In this document: positions 52,141-60,643 of the stretch, piece after piece
How positions within the stretch are numbered: the stretch's first letter is position 1
How the letters are laid out: every line of letters begins with the position of its first letter
From: Pseudomonas luteola NBRC 103146
GTDB taxonomy: Bacteria > Pseudomonadota > Gammaproteobacteria > Pseudomonadales > Pseudomonadaceae
DNA length: 64,000 nt
Reading direction: 5' to 3'
Assembly: GCF_002091675.1 (NCBI RefSeq)
Contig: NZ_BDAE01000016.1
Location: 57,853 to 121,852, forward strand
Position numbers and translations under genes: made by a program
Notes under the pieces: generated by a model
Database searches by the model: none
Told to the model about the DNA's origin: nothing
The model's input: the letters and a program-made list of their open reading frames with translations, nothing else

Positions 52141-52470
52141 TTGAGCCAGTTAGAGAATGTCCCGAAGCGTAAACGCATTACGGCTACGTATGTCATAACG
52201 CTTGCGATCCTGGGAATCCTGTTTGCCATCGTGGTCAACAAGTTCATTCTGCCCAAGTCCGAGACCTTTGATGGCGATGCCGTCAAACCCAGACCTTCAG
52301 TCAGCGAATACATTACCCAGGCCCAGCCGGACGTCTGTAAGGATGAGGCAGCAGATGCGCCAAGTCCGAAATGTGTATCAGACCTTGCCCTGAAGGCCAA
52401 AGAGCAGGGCTATGACTTTAATGAAGTGGATACTTACCTGAAGCAGCGCTTCCCTAACGTTCAGCGTTAA
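52141..52470 (+). CDS. Membrane-anchored hypothetical protein
   Basis: 109 residues starting at TTG 52141, which has AAGGAG nine bases upstream; the in-frame ATG at 52108 lies ahead of that site. A basic K-R-K-R segment leads into one transmembrane helix (about 14-34, V-I-T-L-A-I-L-G-I-L-F-A-I-V-V), then an exported domain with two Cys (D-V-C-K-D and P-K-C-V-S) and a C-terminal helix. Basic residues before the helix place the N-terminus inside. Function unknown. Confidence 0.6.
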   Translation: MSQLENVPKRKRITATYVITLAILGILFAIVVNKFILPKSETFDGDAVKPRPSVSEYITQAQPDVCKDEAADAPSPKCVSDLALKAKEQGYDFNEVDTYLKQRFPNVQR

Positions 52471-52521
52471 CGAAGCAGCCTGGAAGCGCCAGTCCTTCTC
52501 AGGAACGCTTCCCAGAACAAC

Positions 52522-52560
52522 AGAGCGCCTGCAGACATCTACCGCAGGCGCTCTGGTTTT
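52522..52560 (+). terminator. Rho-independent terminator
   Basis: AGAGCGCCTGC/GCAGGCGCTCT, an 11-bp perfect stem followed by GG and TTTT. Confidence 0.85.
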
Positions 52561-52614
52561 AAAACATGAAACAGGACGTAATTGATCAACGATTACGGAC
52601 GGCACCCAGCCGGA

Positions 52615-53229
52615 TCAGCCGGCTACTGCGGTCAGATGCTCATGCAGAATGACCGAGCCGATACCGATTAGCACTACCCCACCAATGATCTCGGCCCGCT
52701 TGCCGATGACAGCCCCCATCACGCGCCCCAACATGACGCCGATAGTCACCATGATCATGGTTGCCAAGCCGATGGCCAGCGCCGCGCCAATGATATTGAC
52801 GTTGATGAAAGCAAGCCCCACGCCGACCGCCAGGGCATCGATACTGGTGGCTACCGCCGTAATGGCGAGCAACCAGAACGAGTGCTGAGTGGGCTTTTCC
52901 TCGACCTCTTCTGCTTCTCTCACGCCAGACCAGATCATGCGCAGACCCAGACCTAACAGAAGCGTAAAGGCAATCCAGTGATCCCACTCTTGTACAAACT
53001 GAGCAGCTGCAAGGCCGGCAGCCCAGCCAATGACGGGGGTAATGGCCTCAATGGTGCCAAAGATCGCACCGGTGCGTAGCGCTTCTCGCAGACAAGGCTT
53101 ATGCAGGCTGGCACCTTTGCCCACCGCAGCGGCGAACGCATCCGTGGACATGGCTAAGGCAAGTAAGACGAGAGCAGCTGGATTCACGATTTCCGTACCG
53201 ATCGGGCTAACATCCAATGACATATCCAC
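52615..53229 (-). CDS. mntP: Manganese efflux pump MntP
   Basis: About 204 residues with six helices in two repeats. Each repeat has the conserved Asp motif: [14 protein letters not shown] and [14 protein letters not shown]. MntP exports Mn2+ from the cytoplasm. The start is most likely GTG 53229 (AGGA eight bases upstream), or ATG 53223 two codons later; frames reaching 53370 run through the riboswitch and are not translated. Control by the upstream manganese riboswitch fits the export role. Confidence 0.9.
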   Translation of the reverse strand: MDMSLDVSPIGTEIVNPAALVLLALAMSTDAFAAAVGKGASLHKPCLREALRTGAIFGTIEAITPVIGWAAGLAAAQFVQEWDHWIAFTLLLGLGLRMIWSGVREAEEVEEKPTQHSFWLLAITAVATSIDALAVGVGLAFINVNIIGAALAIGLATMIMVTIGVMLGRVMGAVIGKRAEIIGGVVLIGIGSVILHEHLTAVAG

Positions 53230-53256
53230 GCGCCCGATCCTGAACGCAGATATATC

Positions 53257-53358
53257 AATGGTCTCGCCAACCGGGTGGTCGTTTATGCCACGGCATGCAT
53301 GCCGAGAATGTTGACATAAACACTTTCGAAGCATTCGAAAGCAGGCTACTCCCCAAAG
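53257..53358 (-). ncRNA. yybP-ykoY manganese riboswitch
   Basis: On the minus strand the leader holds CTTTGGGGAGTAGCC, a TTTCGAA/TTCGAAA hairpin, GTCAACATTCTCGGCATG and GGTTGGCGAGACCATTG, the conserved blocks of the yybP-ykoY class as found ahead of mntP. The element ends about 30 bases before the mntP start, so it can act on translation initiation or transcript continuation. In known cases Mn2+ binding turns mntP on. Confidence 0.8.
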
Positions 53359-53654
53359 AAGCCGCCACAATACACAAAGAAATTTATCAAGTCTATCAGA
53401 TAGATAGAGCTAATCTTTTTAGCCATGGCTATGTTTTGCCGCCACCTTATAGGGTCGAAAGGGCTTCACGCACCTTGAGCCTGTATAACCTCAGCGTATA
53501 CCTCTCCTTCTGGCACAGGCGTCAACGTACCGCCAGCCGTGCGGCTCGGTGCCATATGCCTGACACACTTGCGCCGTATTGTGCTCAGCACCACTGGAGC
53601 AGCGGCCATGGGCCTGCGACCGGTGCACTCACTTCCTGGACGGAGAAGATAACA

Positions 53655-55010
53655 ATGAAAAAAGTACGGCCTCTCTGGGTCGCGCTGGCGGCTGTGCTGT
53701 CTACCCATGCGCTGGCGTCTCCCAATAACACGCTGGTAGGCTGGGCTGTCATGCCACCTGATACGTTTTCCGATGGGCCTACTTCTGGCCAGTTCATCAG
53801 TCCAAATTCGTATGGCACCTTTCTACCGCCTTATCAGAGCCTCCAGCCCGTACAGGGGTTTTCCGCGGTGTTGCCAGGCGCTGATGAAAACAGTTTTCTG
53901 TTCCTGACAGACAATGGCTTCGGTACTCAGGCCAACTCTGCCGATGCCCTGCTGCGTCTGTATAGCGCACGGGTTGATTTCAAGACCCGCCGCGGCGGTA
54001 CTGGTACGATTACCGCAAGCAACGCTCTGACCGGCATGCCTCTGGCTCGCTTTACCGAGCCGTCGCGAATCACGCTCAACGATGTCAACCGTAAACTGAC
54101 CATGCCTATCCAGGCGGATTACGCTCACTACTACAACAAGAGCACCAATCCCGAAGTGGATCCCGCCATTCAGTTCTCTCGCCTGATCACTGGTGCTGAT
54201 CTGGACGTCGAGTCCGTGCGCCGAGACAAGAACTGTGCATTGTGGTTTGGCGATGAGTTCGGACCTTATCTGGTCAAGACAGACGGCTCAGGAACCGTAT
54301 TGCGGAGCGAAATCCCACTCCCAGGCGTTTACGCGCCGGAAAACAAGGACGTTGTGGCAGGAAAGGCCACGGCCAACCTGGGCGGCTCGGGTGGGTTTGA
54401 GGGTATGGCTATCAACCCCCGTGGTGACAAATTGTATGCCCTACTGGAAAAACCGGTGACAGGTGATCCGGCTAACCAGCTACGTATCAACGAATTCGAC
54501 ATCGATCATGAGCGCTTCACTGGCGTTACCTATTTTTATCGTACCCAAGCTGCTGGCAATGCTATTGGGGACATGACAGCCATCGACGATAATCGCTTTC
54601 TGGTCATCGAGCGTAACGGCGGCACAGCCACCAATGGCGTCCCGTTCAAGCGGATCTACCTGATCGACACCCGTGCCGTACCTAATGGCGGTGTGGTACG
54701 CAAGACCGAACTGGTCGATCTGATGCGCCTGGACGACCCAGACGACCTGAACGGCGATGGCTCAAATGTATTCACCTTCCCCTATGTCACCATCGAAGAC
54801 GTGCTGCCGCTGGACGAGCGCACCCTGCTGGTGGTCAACGATAACAACTTTCCGGGCGGTGGTGGTCGCGAGCGGGCAGCAGACGCGACCGAGTTTCTTA
54901 AAATCCGTCTGGCCCAGCCTATTCCAGGCATGTGGCCGCCACACCTGTTACAACGCACCAGTAATGCACGGTGCGGTCTGCCTTTGAAAATGGCCAGAAC
55001 CGGCCAGTAA
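53655..55010 (+). CDS. Exported phytase-like esterase family protein
   Basis: 451 residues with a signal peptide (about 1-22, ending A-L-A-S). The mature chain belongs to the 'esterase-like activity of phytase' family, a beta-propeller-like fold, with F-L-T-D-N-G-F-G, G-D-E-F-G-P-Y-L-V, G-G-F-E-G-M-A and V-V-N-D-N-N-F-P-G-G motifs. Predicted to hydrolyse ester or phosphate bonds in the periplasm or outside. ATG 53655 follows GGAGAAG; the frame extends to 53295 through non-coding sequence. It converges with the tannase-family esterase gene. Confidence 0.85.
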   Translation: MKKVRPLWVALAAVLSTHALASPNNTLVGWAVMPPDTFSDGPTSGQFISPNSYGTFLPPYQSLQPVQGFSAVLPGADENSFLFLTDNGFGTQANSADALLRLYSARVDFKTRRGGTGTITASNALTGMPLARFTEPSRITLNDVNRKLTMPIQADYAHYYNKSTNPEVDPAIQFSRLITGADLDVESVRRDKNCALWFGDEFGPYLVKTDGSGTVLRSEIPLPGVYAPENKDVVAGKATANLGGSGGFEGMAINPRGDKLYALLEKPVTGDPANQLRINEFDIDHERFTGVTYFYRTQAAGNAIGDMTAIDDNRFLVIERNGGTATNGVPFKRIYLIDTRAVPNGGVVRKTELVDLMRLDDPDDLNGDGSNVFTFPYVTIEDVLPLDERTLLVVNDNNFPGGGGRERAADATEFLKIRLAQPIPGMWPPHLLQRTSNARCGLPLKMARTGQ

Positions 55011-55016
55011 GCCAGC

Positions 55017-55044
55017 AGCGCTCCGAAGCATTCCTCGGAGCGCT
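55017..55044. terminator. Bidirectional hairpin between two esterase genes
   Basis: AGCGCTCCGA/TCGGAGCGCT, a perfect 10-bp stem with an 8-base loop, in the 44-bp gap between two converging stops. Confidence 0.8.
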
Positions 55045-55054
55045 TCTACCAGAC

Positions 55055-56767
55055 TTACAGCTCCGTGTTTCCAGACGAACCACGGGGCCGTTCACGGCAG
55101 CTGAAACTTGCCGCCGATTCGATATCGCCCGTGCCGTTGTACAGAGCAATACGCGGATAAGGACACAGTGGGCGTGTCCGTGCAGGTGACCAGTCCGCCG
55201 GAACGTCAGCATTCACTCCGCCTGCATTACCTGCGCCGCGTGCGGTGGCAATGATCTCTTCTGGCGCCCTGCCCTTTTCAACCCAGTTGACCAGAGGTGT
55301 CAACATGTCGAATTGATCGGTGGACGGTCCGCCTTGGCAATGTCCCATGCCCGGTACGGTATACAAGCGGGCAAAGCGCTCTGCTTGACCGCGATTGCTT
55401 TTCTGGAGCCCTTCATACCAAGCCACGGTATCGTCGACCGAAAAAATAGGATCGCTGACACCGTGATACACCATGACCTTGGCTCCCCGCTGTCTCAGTA
55501 ACTCAAGATGGGTAGGATTCGGGGGTGTCATGAATCGCATGGCGGATTCGGTGTAGATCGCATTGGAACGTGTGATTCGTGCGAGCAGATCATCAATGGA
55601 GCTGTTGAGGGCCAGCGACTTGCCATCGAACGTCGCCGGGCTTACCGGCGGTACGCCAAATACAATACCCACGGCCAATGAGTCACGGCTGATAGGCGAC
55701 TCGAACTCCCAGGAAGCTACATCCTTGGTCGCAAGACCGCTGTCATAGGGGAAACTCGAATAGAATCGCTTGCCCACCCGCGTTGTAGCTCCCTTGAAAA
55801 TAGGGTCTATGGCACGCTTCTGCGCAATGCTCAGGCACTGACCGTTGCGCTCACCCCGACAGGTAGGGACATCTCGCCACAGACTGAACGTACGCTGGCA
55901 GCGCGGGTAATCCTGCACAAGCCCATCGATAGCACCATCCAAGGCATCGCAACGTGCCAGGACGCGTTTTGCAACCAAAGCACGCTCCTGGGCAGTGAAT
56001 GCAGTAGACAGGTCATTGGGATCCGTGGCGACCTTGGCATACTGCTGCGCCCCAAAGATACTGGCTACCGCTGCCAGGGGAAGCCGATAGCCCGGTGCGC
56101 CGGCCAGGAAGCCATCGTAGTCGTTCGCCAGCTGATTCATGGCTACAAAGGTATGCCGACCGCCATTGGAGCATCCACCGAAGTAGGAGTGTTCAGGCCG
56201 CCTGCCATAGGCTATCTGTAACGCCTGCTTGGCCATGGGCGTCAGTCTCAAGGCCGCCTGATAGCCATAGTCGAGACGGGCCTGCGGGTCGATGCCAAAT
56301 GTCATGTTCTGTTGCGCCGTATGACCGGCATCGGAGCTCAGAACGGCAAAGCCTTTATCGAGGGCATTAGTGACCGGCCCTCCGCCCAGCCCGCCTGTAG
56401 CGGTAACTACACTGCCATCCAGCCCGCCATTGGCCTGATAGAAGAACCGTCCGTTCCAGGCCAGGGGCAAGCGCATCTCAAAGCCAACGGCATAATGGGC
56501 GCCATCGATACCAGTTCGAGGATTCATGCGCCCCTGAATCAAGCAGTGGGCCGCAATATCATGCCCGCCGACCTTGAGCTCACCGACATCAATCCGCGTG
56601 GCTGTGTCAATCAGAGTGTTATCAAGCCTGGCAAGCTTGCTTGCCAGCGAGGTGCAACTACCTTGCAACGAGAGGGTGGAGTCAGCGCTGGCGAGGGGAA
56701 TAATAAAAGCTAAAGCACTCAGGCAGCCGGCAACGGCCAGCGTCTTGTGGGTAATGGTTCGCTTCAT
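55055..56767 (-). CDS. Tannase/feruloyl esterase family hydrolase, exported
   Basis: 570 residues with a signal peptide (about 1-28, ending P-L-A-S-A-D). The tannase-family alpha/beta-hydrolase is marked by the nucleophile motif Y-F-G-G-C-S-N-G-G-R and the late H-C of P-G-M-G-H-C-Q-G-G, forming the family's adjacent Cys disulphide plus Ser-Asp-His triad. Members release phenolic acids from plant-wall or tannin esters, so the product probably acts on plant-derived aromatics outside the cytoplasm. A 31-bp palindrome lies in its promoter region, downstream of the tetR gene. Confidence 0.88.
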   Translation of the reverse strand: MKRTITHKTLAVAGCLSALAFIIPLASADSTLSLQGSCTSLASKLARLDNTLIDTATRIDVGELKVGGHDIAAHCLIQGRMNPRTGIDGAHYAVGFEMRLPLAWNGRFFYQANGGLDGSVVTATGGLGGGPVTNALDKGFAVLSSDAGHTAQQNMTFGIDPQARLDYGYQAALRLTPMAKQALQIAYGRRPEHSYFGGCSNGGRHTFVAMNQLANDYDGFLAGAPGYRLPLAAVASIFGAQQYAKVATDPNDLSTAFTAQERALVAKRVLARCDALDGAIDGLVQDYPRCQRTFSLWRDVPTCRGERNGQCLSIAQKRAIDPIFKGATTRVGKRFYSSFPYDSGLATKDVASWEFESPISRDSLAVGIVFGVPPVSPATFDGKSLALNSSIDDLLARITRSNAIYTESAMRFMTPPNPTHLELLRQRGAKVMVYHGVSDPIFSVDDTVAWYEGLQKSNRGQAERFARLYTVPGMGHCQGGPSTDQFDMLTPLVNWVEKGRAPEEIIATARGAGNAGGVNADVPADWSPARTRPLCPYPRIALYNGTGDIESAASFSCRERPRGSSGNTEL

Positions 56768-56850
56768 GGTGCGTCCTTCTTGTGTTTATTGTCGGAGCAG
56801 TCAAAGAGCAATCACAGAGGCGACACCGGATGACAGCAGCGGTTACCCCT

Positions 56851-56881
56851 GTCTAATAGTTAATATAATTAACTATTAGAC
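56851..56881. promoter_or_regulatory. 31-bp AT-rich palindrome upstream of the tannase gene
   Basis: Two perfect 14-base arms (starting GTCTAATAGTTAAT) flank ATA, 84 bp upstream of the tannase start and 29 bp past the tetR stop. AT-richness and lack of a T-run argue for an operator over a terminator. The sequence differs from the dyad in front of tetR, so a different regulator may bind it. Confidence 0.65.
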
Positions 56882-56909
56882 GCAAGCGAATCCGCGTAGA
56901 CAAATGCAT

Positions 56910-57461
56910 TCAGCCATTGACGATCAACCTGATCACCCGCAGAACATCTTCACGGGTCGTCGGCTCTTGCTCAACGGAGCGATGGATGGTCAGCCCTTCG
57001 ATCAGAGCATCTAGCGTTCTGGCAGTGCGTGCATCGAAATGCTGCGCCAGTGCCCGCTGACTGCGAAACATCCAGTCTTGCATGATCGACTTCATTGCGG
57101 GGTTGCGACTCGCGTAGGCGTAGAGTTCGTAGGAAAGCGTCATGACACGACCATTGTCTTCCTGCCAGAAATCGCCACAGATCACATTGGTCACGGCGTC
57201 GAGAGCTTGCTCGGGTGTCTTGGCTGCGCCCAGGAGAGCATCGAAGCGGGCAGAAATGGACCAGGCAAAACGGGTGAACGCTTCCTTGAGCAAGTGCTCG
57301 ATGCCGTCAAAGTGGTAGGTCATGGAGCCCAGTGGCACATCAGCTACGGCTGCGATGCGGCGGTGGGTAGCGCCTGACACGCCATCACGCGCGATGACCT
57401 CCAGAGTGGCATCAATGATGCGACTCCTTCGCTCAGGATCCAGACGTCGTTCAGAGGGCAT
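56910..57461 (-). CDS. TetR family transcriptional regulator
   Basis: 183 residues: an N-terminal helix-turn-helix (G-V-S-G-A-T-H-R-R-I-A-A-V-A-D-V-P-L-G-S-M-T-Y-H-F) and an all-helical ligand domain. It is divergent from the MFS/acetyltransferase operon with a 20-bp dyad between, so it probably represses that operon and itself. The ligand is unknown. Confidence 0.88.
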   Translation of the reverse strand: MPSERRLDPERRSRIIDATLEVIARDGVSGATHRRIAAVADVPLGSMTYHFDGIEHLLKEAFTRFAWSISARFDALLGAAKTPEQALDAVTNVICGDFWQEDNGRVMTLSYELYAYASRNPAMKSIMQDWMFRSQRALAQHFDARTARTLDALIEGLTIHRSVEQEPTTREDVLRVIRLIVNG

Positions 57462-57533
57462 GCCGTGTCAGTCTCCGAAACAATGCAACGTAACCGTATA
57501 GGTCGGGTGGACGGATGGAACGAACAGGCTACC

Positions 57534-57553
57534 ATGTGTACGAACGTACACAT
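57534..57553. promoter_or_regulatory. TetR-type operator between tetR and the MFS operon
   Basis: ATGTGTACG-aa-CGTACACAT has perfect 9-base arms in the 130-bp divergent gap, the usual size and place for a TetR dimer site. Confidence 0.7.
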
Positions 57554-57591
57554 AAGCCCTGATTTTGTTTTATCTAGGATGGAGTAAATCC

Positions 57592-58797
57592 GTGACTCCC
57601 GCGATTCGGCGCAGACGTACCGCTCTGTTTGTACTGTTTTTGATCCCCGGACTCCTATTGGCGTCATGGGTAACCCGGACACCCGATATCCGGGACCTAC
57701 TGAGTGCCTCGACCAGTGAGATGGGCATGATCCTGTTCGGCCTGTCATTGGGCGCCATGCTCGGCGTACTTGCCTCGGGCCGCCTGGTAAGCCGCTTGGG
57801 TACCCGACCGGTCATTGGTGGTGGGTTGGTATTGGTATACCTGGGGTTTCTGGCTATTGCCGGAGCTTCCACCGCCTCGCTAGCCATTGGTGTGTTTGCC
57901 GGGCTTTTTCTGTTCGGCCTGGGCCTTGGCCTTTCGGACATCGCCATCAATATCGAGGGCGCCGAACTTGAAACCACTACACGCAAACCGCTTCTGCCCG
58001 CGCTTCATGGCTGCTTCAGCCTTGGCACATTGGCAGGCTCGCTGATCAGCCTGGGACTGACTCATCTTTCGCTGCCGGTCTTCTGGCACCTTATTCTCAT
58101 GGGCGCGGCAACCCTGCTTCCCTGCGTCTGGGCGTGCCTCGCCATCCCCCCGGGTACCGGGCAGACGCAGACCGCCAAAACAGAGCAGCAGTCGGTCACG
58201 CCTTTCAAACCCTGGAAAGACAAGACGCTGATCATGATCGGTCTGATCGTACTGGCGCTTGCCCTGGCGGAAGGCTCCGCCACCGACTGGCTGCCGCTGT
58301 TGATGGTCGATGGACACGGTTTCGATCCCGCGTCCAGCGCACTCGTGTATGCTGGCTTTACCACGGCCATGACGATAGGGCGCTTCTCAGGCACCTATAT
58401 CCTCCAGCGATTCAGCCGAGAGGCCGTCATACGGGCCAGTGCCCTGTCCGGTGCGTTGGGTATTGCCCTCGTGTCGTTCTCTGACAACCCCATCTTGGCG
58501 GCGGCCTCCGTACTCTTCTGGGGGCTTGGCGCATCGCTGGGTTTTCCGGTAGGGATCTCTGCTGCCGGCGACTCTGGCGAACAGTCGGCCAAGCGGGTAG
58601 CGGCCGTTGCAACTGTGGGCTATCTCGCCTTTCTGATTGGCCCGCCCTCGCTGGGCTTCATTGGACAAGCTTACGGGTTACGCATGGCCATGGTGGTCGT
58701 GCTGGTATTGGTGGCGGCCACGGTCCTGCTGGCACCTGCCGTACGGGACAGTCGATTGCATCCGGAACGTCGAATCAAGGAAGCCTGCCATGAATGA
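57592..58797 (+). CDS. MFS transporter
   Basis: 401 residues with about twelve hydrophobic helices, a helix 2-3 G-R-L-V-S-R-L-G-T-R-P loop typical of the major facilitator superfamily, and G-L-G-L-G-L-S-D-I-A-I-N. GTG 57592 has GGAG seven bases upstream. It overlaps the next gene by 8 bp. TetR control and the drug-efflux-like size suggest export, but sugar-type import is equally possible given the acetyltransferase partner. Confidence 0.8.
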   Translation: MTPAIRRRRTALFVLFLIPGLLLASWVTRTPDIRDLLSASTSEMGMILFGLSLGAMLGVLASGRLVSRLGTRPVIGGGLVLVYLGFLAIAGASTASLAIGVFAGLFLFGLGLGLSDIAINIEGAELETTTRKPLLPALHGCFSLGTLAGSLISLGLTHLSLPVFWHLILMGAATLLPCVWACLAIPPGTGQTQTAKTEQQSVTPFKPWKDKTLIMIGLIVLALALAEGSATDWLPLLMVDGHGFDPASSALVYAGFTTAMTIGRFSGTYILQRFSREAVIRASALSGALGIALVSFSDNPILAAASVLFWGLGASLGFPVGISAAGDSGEQSAKRVAAVATVGYLAFLIGPPSLGFIGQAYGLRMAMVVVLVLVAATVLLAPAVRDSRLHPERRIKEACHE

Positions 58798-59377
58798 ACG
58801 CGAAAAAGCGGCCGCTGGCCTGCTCTATGACGCCAACAATGATGCCGAACTTATCCAGCAGCGCCTAGAGGCCAAGGTTCAGGTTCATGCTTATAACCAC
58901 CTTGATCCTCGGGACCTTGAGGGCAAAAAGCGTATTTTGAAAACGCTGTTGGGCAAGACAGGGGAGCACGTCCTCATCGAAGCGCCCTTTCATTGCGATT
59001 ACGGCTATAACATCGAGCTGGGAGAAAACTTCTATTCCAATGTCAATCTGGTAATTCTGGATTGCGCCAAGGTCAGCATTGGCCGCAACGTATTCATAGC
59101 GCCCAACGTAGGTCTCTACACGGCTGGCCATCCGCTGGATGCAGAACGACGAAATCAGGGTCTGGAATATGCGCATCCCATTACCATCGGCGACAACGTC
59201 TGGATTGGTGGGGGCGTTACGGTGTTGCCAGGTGTGACGATTGGCGAAGGCGCTGTCATCGGCGCAGGTAGCGTCGTAACGAAAGATATCCCGGCCCATG
59301 TGGTGGCGGTAGGTAATCCCTGCCGGGTGCTGAGAACAATAGACAACGCCGATCGTACCAGCCCTCCTTCGCACTGA
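58790..59377 (+). CDS. Maltose/galactoside O-acetyltransferase family protein
   Basis: 195 residues: an N-terminal Maa domain (E-R-E-K-A-A-A-G-L-L-Y-D-A-N) followed by left-handed beta-helix hexapeptide repeats (I-G-D-N-V-W-I-G-G-G-V-T-V-L-P-G-V-T-I-G and so on) and the active-site His in T-A-G-H-P-L. It transfers acetyl from acetyl-CoA to a sugar hydroxyl in the cytosol. It overlaps the MFS stop by 8 bp and has AAGGAAG upstream, so the two are co-translated. Together they resemble lac/maltose-style sugar detoxification by acetylation and export. Confidence 0.9.
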   Translation: MNEREKAAAGLLYDANNDAELIQQRLEAKVQVHAYNHLDPRDLEGKKRILKTLLGKTGEHVLIEAPFHCDYGYNIELGENFYSNVNLVILDCAKVSIGRNVFIAPNVGLYTAGHPLDAERRNQGLEYAHPITIGDNVWIGGGVTVLPGVTIGEGAVIGAGSVVTKDIPAHVVAVGNPCRVLRTIDNADRTSPPSH

Positions 59378-59394
59378 CCTCTGGAGCCCAGATC

Positions 59395-59970
59395 ATGTGG
59401 AATCACTGCAAATGGTTGAACGAGCCCAGCCGCTGGGCACTTGAGAATGATCGCTTGCGCGTTACGACGGATGCGCATACCGACTTCTGGCGCGAGACTT
59501 ATTATGGCTTTATCAGAGACACCGGGCATTGGTTTCACGTCGCCGCAGGAGGTGACTTCACGGCAACGGTGAAAGTGGAGGGTCGCTTCAGCGAACTCTA
59601 CGATCAGGCAGGGCTCATGATCCGTATGAACAACACCACATGGTGTAAAGCGGGTATAGAGGTCAGTGATGGCCAGCGCCTCATCGGTAGTGTGTTGACG
59701 CTGGGCCACTCGGACTGGGCTGTAGGTGCACTGCCGGGCGAGCCTGATACCTTCTGGCTCAGGGCGACCCTCAAGGACAACGCCTTGAGAATTCAGTATT
59801 CGTTGGATGGGCAAGAGTGGCCATTGCTAAGGCTGGCCTATTTTCCAGGCTCCAGCGCCGTTGAAGTCGGACCGTTCTGCTGCACGCCCGAACGCGCTGG
59901 CCTGGAAATCGTATTCTCGGACTTTACCGTTGGGCCTGCACTGGACAAGCCGTTGCATGATTTGAGTTGA
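59395..59970 (+). CDS. DUF1349 domain protein
   Basis: 191 residues of the DUF1349 beta-sandwich (concanavalin-like) family: D-F-W-R-E-T-Y-Y-G-F, H-W-F-H-V, Y-D-Q-A-G-L-M-I-R, K-A-G-I-E and C-C-T-P-E-R-A-G-L. No signal peptide, so cytosolic. Characterised functions are lacking; the fold suggests carbohydrate binding, which would fit the sugar acetyltransferase 17 bp upstream in the same operon. Confidence 0.85.
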   Translation: MWNHCKWLNEPSRWALENDRLRVTTDAHTDFWRETYYGFIRDTGHWFHVAAGGDFTATVKVEGRFSELYDQAGLMIRMNNTTWCKAGIEVSDGQRLIGSVLTLGHSDWAVGALPGEPDTFWLRATLKDNALRIQYSLDGQEWPLLRLAYFPGSSAVEVGPFCCTPERAGLEIVFSDFTVGPALDKPLHDLS

Positions 59971-59986
59971 ACGCCTTTATAAAGGG

Positions 59987-60415
59987 TCAGGCGTGCTTGG
60001 CTTCCACGAAGCGGCGAAAGATGTCCAATGTTTCGCTGCTGACATGGTGTTCGATACCTTCCGCGTCACGTCGGGCAACGCTTGGATCCACTCCCAGGGC
60101 CAGGAGGAAAGACTCGACAATGTGGTGCCGTTCACGGCTGGCTTGGGCGAGCGCTTCCCCTTCCGGCGTCAGGAAGATGCCCCGGTACGGCTTTTGGACG
60201 ACATAGCCACAGGTAGCAAGACGCTTGAGCATTTTCGCGACCGTAGGCTGGGCGACGCCAATCCGGGTGGCGATATCAATCTGGCGCGCCTCGCCGTGGG
60301 CATGGATCAGGTCGGAAATCAGTTCGACGTAATCTTCAATGAGTTCCTGCCGATGCGCTTCACGCACCTGCTGAAAGCCTTCCATGTGTACGGAAGCCTC
60401 TACCAGGGGTTTCAT
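59987..60415 (-). CDS. mntR: Manganese-responsive regulator MntR
   Basis: 142 residues of the DtxR/MntR family: a helix-turn-helix ([21 protein letters not shown]) and a metal-binding dimerisation domain with R-H-H-I-V-E and the E-x-x-E-H cluster in D-A-E-G-I-E-H-H. It represses mntH when Mn2+ is high. ATG 60415 is used; the frame runs on to 60544 without a start signal. Divergent from mntH with the MntR box between. Confidence 0.9.
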   Translation of the reverse strand: MKPLVEASVHMEGFQQVREAHRQELIEDYVELISDLIHAHGEARQIDIATRIGVAQPTVAKMLKRLATCGYVVQKPYRGIFLTPEGEALAQASRERHHIVESFLLALGVDPSVARRDAEGIEHHVSSETLDIFRRFVEAKHA

Positions 60416-60579
60416 CGATACCGCTTCTCCTCGAACTTTGCTCACCACACATTCTCCAGAATGAATCAAGCGCCCAATACACACTAGTAGGGCCGCCCTA
60501 TTCTGACCGATCCCCTCTGCAACGCCAAAATGTTTAACCGTCAATCCTTGAAATAGATAAGTTTTATTGCCCGTGCTTG

Positions 60580-60603
60580 GAAACTTAGCCTAGGCTAAGT
60601 TTC
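60580..60603. promoter_or_regulatory. MntR box in front of mntH
   Basis: A perfect 24-bp palindrome built on AAACTTAGCC/GGCTAAGTTT, 40 bp before the mntH ATG. It matches the AACATAGC-type inverted repeat recognised by gammaproteobacterial MntR. Confidence 0.85.
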
Positions 60604-60643
60604 ATATGTATTACGTTGTACAATCCTTGCGAGCGTTCATTAC

